Origin: Piper betle
Taxonomy: Eukaryota > Streptophyta > Magnoliopsida > Piperales > Piperaceae
Length of the DNA stretch: 64,000 nucleotides
Assembly: GCA_033002965.1 (NCBI GenBank)
Contig: JAURVB010014145.1
Location: 186,001 to 250,000, forward strand
Reading direction: 5' to 3'
The first letter of the stretch is position 1, and each line of letters begins with the position of its first letter. Shown in pieces: positions 51,655 through 61,403 of this stretch. The notes below the pieces were generated by a model. The model searched no databases and had not been told where the DNA came from. It saw only the letters and a program-made list of their open reading frames with translations. Both the position numbers and the translations under genes were made by a program.

Positions 51655-51672
51655 AGTTTAAGTTTGGGGGTG
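51655..51672 (+). other. Polypurine tract before the 3' LTR
   Basis: The AAGTTTGGGGGTG run ends at the 3' LTR start. A near-identical AAGTTTGGGGGTG lies about 1.34 kb upstream near 50316-50328. Confidence 0.75.
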
Positions 51673-53040
51673 TGTTAAGCGTTTAAAATATATAATATTT
51701 ACCTATGTTTTTAATATGATTTTGTACTTCCCGGGTATAAACATTATTAATTAAGTAATATTTTACTTTATTTTTTAGTTAATTAATATTTTATTATATA
51801 TGCTTAACTTTGATGTTTTAATGCAGAAAAAGATGAATAAATTAAGCTTCGGATTTGATTAGTCATGACACTTGGCGCCACCCAATGGCTACAATGTATG
51901 GTGTTCAATGGAGTCGAACAGTTGGAAATGTAAAGGGACATTATAATTAATTAGATTACGTCGATTTGTGAACACCCTCTTCGAATTCTTGTATCTTCAC
52001 TTCTATATAAAGGGGTGGTTATTTGTTGTTGATTATATCTCATCTCTTGGCTTCAGATTATAGTAGAAGTAGTAGTTTTAGTTTTTGTAATTTCATTCTC
52101 TTGCGTAATAAAAGTTAGTTTCTTCTTTATATTGTTTTGCTTAATATTGTTTTCTATTTTTATGGAGTAGTTTTATATTTCGTTCTAGAGAAGAATGGAA
52201 CTTAACATGATTTAATTGAATTCATTTCGAGCTCTTACTCTTTTATTCCATCAGATCGTTTAAATTATCATGTTCTAAATGCTTAGAGTAGATTGATCAC
52301 ATATTTCTTAGATCATGAGGTTTAATTAGATTTCGGGAGAAATTAATTAGATTAGTCATTGATAATTCATCATACGACGAGTCTTTTGACTTGTTTGTCG
52401 TTGTGGTCGGGAGATACACAACACCGTATGCGATTGTAAGGCAATTCTTAATGCATTATTTTGTTGATTAATCAATTATCACTGGGAGGTAGAAATTGAG
52501 GCAAAATAATAGAAGCATGAAGGAGCGGGAGCCACCATGTCATATAATTATCCTAGATCGACAATCCGAGGGAATAAAAGATCACAACACCGTATGCGAT
52601 TGTAAGGCAATTCTTAATGCATTATTTTGTTGATTAATCAATTATCACTGGGAGGTAAAAATTGAGGCAAAATAATAGAAGCATGAAGGAGCGGGAGCCA
52701 CCATGTCATATAATTATCCTAGATCGACAATCCGAGGGAATAAAAGATGAGAGTAAGATTTGATGAAGATTAAATTAATGTTAAGGGAAATTCGACTCTA
52801 GAACGAGTTTTACAATTTTAACTCCGCTTTTTATTTAAATTATTATTTAGATTTCTTTAAGTCAATTATTTCTATTTTTCTCTTAATATTATTCTCTTTA
52901 ATTAATTATAGAAAATTCATCTCTCTGTGGGAACGATACTCTAATTTATCATCATACTACTTGTTTCGACCGTGTATATTTGCATGTCACATCATACTAC
53001 TTATTTCGACCGTGTATACTTGCATGTCACTGATCTAACA
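51673..53040 (+). repeat. 3' LTR of the gypsy element
   Basis: 1368 bp. It is 200 bp longer than the 5' LTR because of a 166-bp tandem duplication (52417-52748) and a 40-bp duplication (52951-52990 with 52991-53030), less six bases at the end. Confidence 0.93.
52417..52748. repeat. 166-bp tandem duplication unique to the 3' LTR
   Basis: The block starting CACAACACCGTATGCGATTG occurs at 52417 and again at 52583, but only once in the 5' LTR. It differs by one base (GGTAGAAATT versus GGTAAAAATT). Confidence 0.95.
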
Positions 53041-53181
53041 GGCGCGGGCGGGAGGGCGGGTCCGGCTGGTCTTGTCAGGCGGGTAGGCGGGTCCATCGAG
53101 AGCCGCTGGATCAAAATCCAGCGGCTCTCGTTAATGCAGCGCATGGTGAGCTGCAAAACCATGCAGCACACTATAACAATT

Positions 53182-53184
<3 letters not shown>

Positions 53185-53218
<34 letters not shown>
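53185..53218. repeat. (TA)n microsatellite at the right border of foldback element 1
   Basis: Seventeen TA units directly after the right inverted repeat. Confidence 0.95.
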
Positions 53219-53219
<1 letters not shown>

Positions 53220-53848
53220 CTATACTTCCTAATATAAATATGTTGAGAATTAGCATGCATAATGCAGATACTTCCGTGTATGTTTCTCCAAGATCTCTAT
53301 AAACTTTTGTCATGATCAGGTCTCACGCACACCTAATGTGCCAGAAAATAATTCACTTGTTTGTTTTATTTAAATTGATTACAACATATATATCCAGAAG
53401 CTCTGATCACTAACTTAAACACGTATAATCATCAAAATTCGAATTATTTTAAAGTAGTTTTTTAATCACTAGATCATGACTCATGAGCTAAAATAAAATT
53501 GATATGAACTGTAAACGCCACAATACTGCATCGATCTCTTAACTTACTAGAACGAATAATTATGCTAATTCTGCATGCAGCAACTGCACTGTAAATGGTA
53601 CCTCAAATATTTTGAATTTCCTTGTTATCTTCATAATGGGGACATAGTTTAATGAATCCTTTTTAAGTTTAAGTTATTAAAGGCTTGAGACAAGTACTTG
53701 AAAGATCTCACTTCACTGCTCATACCGGCGTGGTCAGATCCGAAGTACTTACCCCACTTCTGGCGTCAATATTATTGCTACTGTTATGCCTTGGCAAAAA
53801 CTCAACATCTGGGCAGACAACATTTTTATCTTCTTCATTGGATTCCAC
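53219..53848. other. Intergenic and 3' UTR of the GARP gene
   Basis: AT-rich; the right end should carry the 3' UTR of the minus-strand transcription factor gene. No other feature seen. Confidence 0.45.
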
Positions 53849-56808
53849 CTACCGCTTGGATTCCACCTGTTGCTCACTATTGGGAGGATACATAGAAAGA
53901 GAGAGGCCTCCACCTGCACGTCGACTGCTACCATCTTTGTCTTTCTTCTCCGGCTGGTCTTCCTTCACAATATTAAATGTCAGGTTAAGTTGGAGCTTTG
54001 GAAGGCAGTCCATATTATGTACTGTACTCTTTATGCACCTATCGCTACCACACATTTCTTCCCCCTGCTTCTTCCCCACCAAATATACTGCTTGCTTCTG
54101 TAGGCCAAAAGAACATGACGACAAAGAAGTTTAAGGAAAGCTATGCATGCATTTTGTGTAACCTAGGTTTCAGTTTCATTAGGTTTACTTTAATATCCAA
54201 ACTGACAATACTATAAATAAGAACAAAAATCGTTAGAAAGTTAAAAGTGAAACAAAAAAATGAGTTTAAATCTCATCTGATCTCTCTCTTTCTCTCTTTT
54301 TTAACAGTTCACGGCACGAGCATTAACTAATTAATAACTTGGGCAAGCACTTGGCAGACGCAGCAATATGATAGATTGAACGTACAGTAACGACTGTTAA
54401 CAAATGTCTTGTAAAAACAATTGTCTTACTTGTGGACCAAAAAATGCAGGTTGACCAGTGGCGGAGCCAACTTTAGCATCAATGGAGAAGACGTTTCCAT
54501 GGGCGTTATGAGCTGGAGCAAACCATTTATTGCTACAATTTGGATAGGCGAGTTGCCTTGTGCTATATTGTTGATTGAACGCCCACTGATCTTGCTGCCT
54601 AGATATAATATATGCAGAGAACAAAAAAATTGAAATTGGATGACAACAGCAGCAATACAATTTGTTCATTGTGTTTTCTATATCAACTAATATTGACTGA
54701 ACACCTTATGAGTTTTCCGTGTCTTAGTGCATAAGGTTGTTGGGGGAGAGGGCGTTGGAAAAGGCTGTCAAGGCGATCATATGCGTGCCCCTGAAAAGTC
54801 CTTAAAAGAGCCCCCTTTGCCCATAGAATTCAAATGATGGGGATTGCTTCTTTGATTGAACGAATATGAGACTCCATGCAATTTTTTTTCTGTTGGACAA
54901 ATGATAAGCATATGAAATACATATGATTTATGGCCACAATGAGAGATTTTTAGCATAAGGACAAAATATATTGTGAACTAGCAACATATTCCAATTAGAT
55001 ATTACCCTTTTTAATTGATGGTTTTGCCGATTTGGAGCTTAAGGCCTTTTTCCCCCCTCAAGTCCAACGTTTGTGACCGGACTAGCAACCGCGATCGGGT
55101 AACAAACTATATATTTTAGGTAAAAATATTACAAAAGTTTTGGCTCCTCTTAGGAGCGACGCCAGTGGAGACTCCACCACCACTTCCTAAGATGATTGAC
55201 GGTAGAGACGCACGGCGTCGCTCCCGAGAGGAGCTAAAACCGGTTCAAAAATATTTGCAACCAACTTGCAACTGTAGTTCAAGTCACAAATATTCAAATT
55301 CTTTTATAATATTTGCAACCGGAACATAGCAAGGGTTGCAATTTCAATTTTCTTTAAGAAAAGACCGCTTAGCTGTTGGGTATGCGGTCACATAATTGAT
55401 TTAGTCATTTACGACTGCAAATAATGACCGGTTGAAACAGTTACAATCTTGTGGTTGCTAAAATTGTTAAATTATTTTGCAACCGCTTTAGCGGTCGCAA
55501 ACCAGTTGCAATAATAATTTGTTTCAAATCTGTCGCATACATGTCTCAAATTAGCGGCCAGATTTGCCAGTCTTGTGGTCGCTGAAGACCATTTTTCTAC
55601 TCGTGCTTGATCAAGTTTGGAAAATTTAACAATCAATCATGAGCCATATTTATTTATTAATTATTTAGCCTTAAGCAATCACTCTTATAGATCAATTAAA
55701 GTTTTCTGTAGATCTAGTGTAGTAATTTAATTAAGCTTGTATATATGCATTTGTGTTCCTATTAATCCTGCTTTAAGTTTGTTCCAATTCTATGTATTTA
55801 TAACCATTCGTTTCAGACCTAGTTGAGACAGACAAATGGCACCAAAGATAAATATTGAAAAGCTTACACAAGAGACAATAAATAGTTCCGCTTACCTTGA
55901 CCAGAAGCGTCCAGTTTCTTGCTCCTATACATCTGGTCATCATAATTTGCATGAACAGTAAAATGAAATCAATAAGTTTTATGTTCTTTTAACAAAATCA
56001 GAAACACCAGTTAACACGATCTTATAACCAAATCAACCTGTGCTTAGATATGAAAAAAATCACCTGTAAGTGGCTCTTGACATGGGCAATATTGAGGCCC
56101 TTCACGTTCATGAGCTCAAGAACCATTTTAGGAGTAGCTTCTGCAGGACCAAATTAAGGTATACACATCGGTTCATGAGTAAAATCTTTAGATCTTTATT
56201 CAACCAGACTAATAAAAATGTATAATTGGAGGAAAATATATATAAATGATCATCATCGTAGTCCTATACATAGATGCATGCACCCTTAAAAGCTTATTTG
56301 CAGTTCTATATGATTCAACTATAGTGACTCAAAATATAAGGCGCACATTTGTTTTTCTTTGTCATCTATTTGAATGGGAAAGATTAGATAATTAGATAAT
56401 CAAAAGATGGAGATCCTAACTATCTTGACCGCCGAGTTTCTCCACGGCCATTACAAAGAACTCGTGGAGCTCTACTGTCCATCTCAACCGGGGCAGCTTG
56501 GACTTTGCATATTGCCTGACGGTCGCCGGCGCCGGCGCCTTTCGGCCTGCACCACCAGTCGCCGACACCGGCGTGCTGTAGTTTGCGCTCCCATCGCCAC
56601 TCCCACCTTCCACCACAACCACGTCCTCCTCCTCCTCCTCTTCTTCTTCTTCAAGATCTTCATTCAGGTCAAACGAATGCCGGCGCCTCCTCGCCTTGGA
56701 CGTACCATCTTGATCTCCATCGTCGGAGGTGGCCATAGACCTCTTCCCTCGGGAGCTGCTTCTACTGATCTCCACCTCCTGATCTTCTCCTCCCTGCCCA
56801 ACTGCCAT
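53849..56808 (-). CDS. GARP (G2-like, MYB-SHAQKYF) transcription factor
   Basis: Minus-strand exons: 56808-56421, 56140-56064, 55932-55896, 54598-54430, 54097-53849; about 306 aa. The DNA-binding GARP/Myb-like domain spans residues about 97-162 ([56 protein letters not shown]), split over three exons with in-phase joins. The N-terminus has FDLNEDL (DLN-type EAR-like) before an acidic run. The C-terminal exon has CLPKLQLNL (LxLxL EAR motif) and GGLSLSM, so transcriptional repression in the nucleus is likely. It resembles the At1g14600/At2g40260 group as I remember it. Oddity: exon 3 ends in phase 1, but the protein-like frame of exon 4 (DQWAFNQQ...FFGPQ), which joins the last exon in phase, needs phase 2. 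The exons sum to 920 bases, one short. Confidence 0.85.
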
Positions 56809-59050
56809 TCACATAGAATCTCCACCAAGTATATATAAGAAAGGATAGGAAATGATCAGATTTCAAGTGGAAGAGAGAAGAGTAGCATGTTGAAGGAAGC
56901 CATATTGAACAGGCATCCCTTGCGCCATTGACTTGCTTAACACAAGCAGATGAAGAAAAGTAGTAGGGTTGGGAGAGAGTGAGATCAAAAGGATACAAAA
57001 TCTTAAGCGATGTGTGAAAGAGATAAAAAATGGGGGGTTGAAAGAGAGCGAGTGTGGGCCGGGTAGTTTGAAAATTTCTAATCAGCTAGCAGATCATTAA
57101 TTAGGGATGGACTGTTTAGGCGTGTGTTTTGGACAGGTTGGGGCCAATTAACCACGTCCAGCTCCGGACTTGACCTGCCATGAGCAAGTTACATGATCAC
57201 ATCCTCGCGAGCTAGCTACATTCCTCGTACGTCTTTATATTAGCCTAGAGTTACTGCTAATTAATCCCCTCTAGCTTTATATGATTTCATTTTAGAGATT
57301 TTTGGCTCAGAAACTCAGGATTCGGATTGGCGAAGGAAATCAAAGTCGACTTGAAGTGCCAAGTACATGGGGATTACTCTACATTCCGTTGTTATTACGC
57401 ATACAAGTGGCTTGGGGGCAAAAAAGGAGGATATACATGAGATGACACGATCAAGTTCATTTTGACCTAAGAAAAAAAGCATATAATTAATATCATACAT
57501 TGATATTAAGTATAGTTGTGAAGTTGCATATGTTTTGTTATGTATTACACTACATATTTACTAGGTCGTTGAACTAGTTGATTATTGAATTGGCAATTAG
57601 GGAAAGGAAGCTGCCAAGGTATGTAGCCGGCGGTTAAGGCTGGGGAGGAGGAGGACATTTAATTGCTCAGGCAAGTCGGTAGTTGGTACAGGGGGTGGGT
57701 ATCATCAGGTCCCTCGGCCAAGGATGGATGCGCAATAACATGAAGCTCTCAATTTGAGGTCACTCGACCGGTTTTTACTAGTGAAATTTTTTGTACTTGT
57801 CATGCTTATATTATTTTAAAAATAAATTAGACGTCATTACCTTATTAAATAAATAAATAGATAAATTAAAATTTAATTATATCTGTGAACATATATAAGA
57901 GTGATATACATAACCACAATTTATCCTCAATGTATGGTCATTTAATTGTTATCATAATGTAACTAGCAGAGATGTTGTGCCACGGCGACTTATATCGGAG
58001 ATAAATTTTAATTTTATAGATAATTTTTTGTCAAATAATGAAATAGACTATAATAATTTAATATCTTAGATATGGATTTTAATTGGCTTAAAAATAAATT
58101 CTAATTAAATGAGAAGATAAATTATATTATTTAATTTATTTTGTTAAATTTTGATTTGTTCAAATTCCTACTTTTAATCAGATGCAAGTATTGAATTTCT
58201 CATTCTAGATAAATTTTAATTTTATAAATAAAATTTTGTTACTTAACAAGATAGACTATAATAATTTAATATCTTAGATACTGATTGATTAACTTTAATG
58301 ATAAATGTTAATTGAATGAGAAAATAAACTATAATAATTTTTTTATTGAATTTTGATTAGTTAAAATTTTTACTTTTAATAAGATGTCATTGAATTTTCC
58401 TTATATTAATAAGAGTAGATATGTCCAATGGGCCTTCTAGCCAGAGTTAGCTCCAAGCGGATGCAATCATGGATCATCAAAGATCGCTGCTAATCAAGGT
58501 TATGATCTATTTATTTGAGCCAGCTGAGATTAGCTAGAGCTCCGTTTAGGTCTAGTATTATAAATTTTATCTTCGGAGACTCTCGTCAACTAGCTAGAAA
58601 CAAATAATTTGATTATATTACTGACTTAAAGATGTGAATACTTAGCATCTTGAATAAAGGTTTCATGAAGATCTCCTATATGAAATTATGAATAGTGTCA
58701 TAAGTAGAATAATTGATCAATAACCATCAATATCCTCATTAACTTCAATGTGTATTTGACGAGGGACAAGTGAATAAATGTTGCCGGAAGTAGACTCCGT
58801 ACTCACACGGCACACCAAAAGGCAAGGTAAAAATTTTCCATGGCCCCTCGGCACGCTCCCAATCGAGTTATTTTAAAACTTCATAAATAATACACTTAAG
58901 TATTAGGCGTCAAAAAGGTAATAATTGAACTAAAAAATAGTAAATTAATTGTTTGGATATTTGATTAATTACCACTGCGAGTACTTGCATGGAGCCAATT
59001 ATAATATCAATCCTTCATTTTCTTGGTTAAATAAAAGGGTTGTATACATA

Positions 59051-59058
<8 letters not shown>
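56809..59058. other. Promoter side of the GARP gene, then intergenic DNA
   Basis: 56809-57100 is the 5' UTR and promoter of the GARP gene. 57100-59058 is AT-rich, with diverged direct copies near 57990-58130 and 58190-58330 (both contain ATAAATTTTAATTTTAT and AGACTATAATAATTTAATATCTTAGAT). No gene is supported. Confidence 0.5.

Positions 59059-59104
<46 letters not shown>
59059..59104. repeat. (TA)n microsatellite at the left border of foldback element 2
   Basis: Twenty-three TA units directly before the inverted repeat. The partner is 61351-61400. Confidence 0.95.
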
Positions 59105-59107
<3 letters not shown>

Positions 59108-59246
59108 GTTGGGTAAACCCGAGGGCGGAAATTTTCCCCGGGGTCACCCCAAATCTGGACCGTCCGACTGCGCAGGGACGGTCTAGATTTCTTCCTCTCA
59201 AAACCCTAACCCCTCCCTTCCTCCCATGTACCGCCGCCGCTAGGCC

Positions 59247-60881
59247 TAGGGGTACGAAGAGCGTGGACGTCCGAATTTGTCCGTCCGACCGAAGTCCGAA
59301 GTATGTCCGACCAAATTTGACCGACCGAATCTGACCGAATTAAAACAAACCAAACATGGACATTTCTTTGTCCGACCGAATGACCGACCGAGTGTCCGAT
59401 ATTTTATTTCAATAATATAATATCTTCAATATTTGTAAAGCTAATATTATAATTTATGAAAATTTTAAAATATAATATACAATAAAATTTATTAAGTTTA
59501 TACATAAAATTTGATATTTAATATCTAAAATAACAAAAAATGACATACATAGAAAAAAGATAAAAGTCATTCTTACATTTAAGAATTTAGAGCTATACCT
59601 TCATATTAATAATTATATCAAACCACTTATAATTTAATTAGCATGTTATCAATTTTTAAAGTCAAACAAAAAATAGTCAATGTATAAAAACTTTAAAATA
59701 ATCATTGACATCAAAATATACTCTAATATTACATATACTTCAAAGATAAAATATTTTAATAGTTAATTCTTCATCCAATATAACTCACCCAAATAAAAAA
59801 ATACAAAAAAATTAATTATTCATGTTTTTTGTCTTCTTCATTTTGAAATTAAGACATTTCTCTTCAATATTCTTCCATAAATAAATAGTTTCATAACTTT
59901 CAATTCCCTCTATAAAACCCGTGTCCTAAGTTAGGGATTTATAGTCCGAACCGATCGATTCGACCGTTATTTTTGAGTCGAATAGAATTATTTTAGGCCA
60001 AATAATACATTAAGACGCCTTATAGGGTAGAATTATTAGTTATACATCATTTAGATGTTGTGGTCTTTATTTTATTTTATGGGATTTTTCCTGATTTTTT
60101 TGGATTTTTTGAAGATTTTATTCTAAGTTAGGTATTATTGTTGACTCGTGCCGGTATCGAGTCAAGTCTTATTTACGAGTTTGCCACCGATCATCTTCTC
60201 CCCCAACCCCCCCCCCCAAACCCTAGCGTCGTCGCCGCCGCCATCCCGCCACCGATCGACGCCGCCCCGCCCAGCCGTACCGTCGCCGTGACATCTCGAC
60301 CACCACCAGCCACCGACGAGTCACCGCGACGCCGGTGGCAGGCGCTGGCGGCGGGCGGCGGAGGCAGGGGCGTCTGAGGGCGGGCGGAGGCAGGCGCGGC
60401 GGAGGGGTTTCGCTGCGCGTAGAGACCGGCGGAGGCAGCGGGGCGACGAGCAGGGCTGTGGCGACGGCGCGCAGGACGGTGGAGGCGACGAGCAGGGCGG
60501 CAGAGGCGACGAGCAGGGCGGCGGAGGGGTTTCTCTGCACCCAGAGGCCGGCGGAGGCATCGGGGCGATGAGCAGGGCGGCGGCGGCGACGCACAGGGCG
60601 GCGGAGGCGACGAGCAGGGCGGCAGAGGCGACGGCGCGCAGGGCGGCAGAGACGACGAGCAGGGCGGCGGCGGCGGAGGGCGGCGGCGGCGCCCTATGAA
60701 CAGTGTATCTAGGTTAGGGTTTTAGAAATTTTGGTTTTGATTTCGGACCGTCCACGGACATTGTTCGGGCCCGACGGACAAGTCGGACATTAACTCGGTC
60801 GGACAAGTTTTGTCCGATAAAATTTCGGACAAACGCAGACAATATCTCGTCCGACGTCCGTCCGACCGATGCCCACCCCTA
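59247..60881. mobile_element. hAT-like non-autonomous element with 8-bp TSD
   Basis: The ends are TAGGGGT..ACCCCTA, flanked by a perfect 8-bp duplication GCTAGGCC (59239-59246 and 60882-60889), the hallmark of hAT insertion. Subterminal sequence on both sides is rich in GTCCGACCGA/TCGGACGG words in opposite orientation. There is no transposase; the interior is AT-rich, followed by a captured LTR fragment and GC-rich repeats (GGCGACGAGCAGGGCGGCGGA units, 60480-60690). Confidence 0.85.
59911..60400 (-). mobile_element. Fragment of the solo-LTR family (copy C), inside the hAT element
   Basis: Read on the minus strand it matches the 3' part of copies A and B: the ..GGGTTTTATA end (59911 side), the CGGTCGAA.CGATCGGTTCGG block, TAGTTTTAGGCC-type sequence, the AAATAAGACTTGACTCGA segment and the CCCTAGCG/GGGTTTG border into a GC-rich block. 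The fragment stops in GC-rich repeats near 60400, so the 5' two thirds are missing. Confidence 0.75.
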
Positions 60882-61348
60882 GCTAGGCCGCTGTCGCCGC
60901 CGCCGTGCGACCCCGCCCTCGCCGCCACCGTCGCTCTGCGACGTCCGCGGGCGTGGTCGCGGCAAGGAGGAACGGCGGCGGCGCGTTGACACCGGGCCCG
61001 ACGCGCCGCCGCCGTTCCTCCTCACCGCGCCCACGCCCGCGGACGGCGGCGCGAGGGTCCGTGGGGGCACGAGGAGACGGCGGCGAGCGACAATGGCGGC
61101 GGGGGCGGGGTCGCGCAGCAACGCGGCGACAACCCACGCCCGCCGACGGCAGCGAGCGACGGTGGCGGCGAGGGCGGGGTCGCGCGGCAGCGGCGATAGC
61201 GGCCCGGCGACGGCGACAGCGGCGCATGGAAAGAGGGGAAGGGTTAGGGTTTTAAGAAAAAGAAATCTGGACTATCCTTATGATCGGACGGTCCAGAATT
61301 GGGGCGACCCCAGGAAAATTTTCCTGGGGTCGCCCCCAGGTTACCCAA

Positions 61349-61350
<2 letters not shown>

Positions 61351-61400
<50 letters not shown>
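61351..61400. repeat. (TA)n microsatellite at the right border of foldback element 2
   Basis: About 25 TA units directly after the right inverted repeat. Confidence 0.95.

Positions 61401-61403
<3 letters not shown>

Larger units (their letters stand above)
47591..53045 (+). mobile_element. Athila/Tat-like Ty3-gypsy retrotransposon, deleted derivative, with 5-bp TSD
   Basis: Complete structure: TSD GGCGC at 47591-47595 and 53041-53045, 5' LTR 47596-48763, PBS, gag/pro remnants, polypurine tract and 3' LTR 51673-53040. The LTRs start TGTTAAGC and end TCTAACA. Coding content is only the gag zinc knuckle region and the segment between protease and reverse transcriptase; RT, RNase H and integrase are deleted, so the copy is non-autonomous. 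The LTRs are almost identical apart from two internal duplications in the 3' LTR, so the insertion is fairly recent. Confidence 0.92.
44341..53184. mobile_element. Foldback element 1 (long inverted-repeat MITE) in (TA)n, with two nested insertions
   Basis: The left arm (44341-44590) and the right arm are inverted copies. The right arm is 44641-44698 plus 47551-47595 plus 53046-53184 after removing nested elements. Matching words include GCGCTGCATTAACGA, CAGCGGCTCT, GGACCCGCCTACCCGCC and CCAGCCGGACCCGCCCTCCCGCCCG in pieces, CCGCCCCACCCACCG, CTTCCGCCCCAGCCGGGGCC, and GGCTGCAACACCAACC at the hairpin centre. Without the insertions the element is about 0.54 kb, almost entirely a GC-rich hairpin with no protein. 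Both sides are pure (TA)n, so insertion was into a TA microsatellite. Confidence 0.82.
59105..61350. mobile_element. Foldback element 2 (long inverted-repeat MITE) in (TA)n, with a nested hAT element
   Basis: Left end GGTTGGGTAA..GGGGTCACCCCAAATCTGGACCGTCC..AAAACCCTAACCC and the right end (in reverse complement GGTTGGGTAACC..GGGGTCGCCCCAATTCTGGACCGTCC..AAAACCCTAACCC) are inverted copies over about 110 bp. Inside, 60891-60960 and 61150-61200 are further inverted copies (GCGACCCCGCCCTCGCCGCCACCGTCGC in pieces). The centre is a perfect-looking hairpin, GAGGAACGGCGGCGGCGCGT and its complement around 60993. Minus the hAT insertion and its duplicated 8 bp the element is about 0.6 kb. All long open frames here are low-complexity GC artefacts. 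Confidence 0.85.

Noticed and set aside
53685..54134. 149-codon plus-strand open frame with a hydrophobic segment
   Set aside because: It is the antisense shadow of the last GARP exon, whose minus-strand frame continues the protein in phase.
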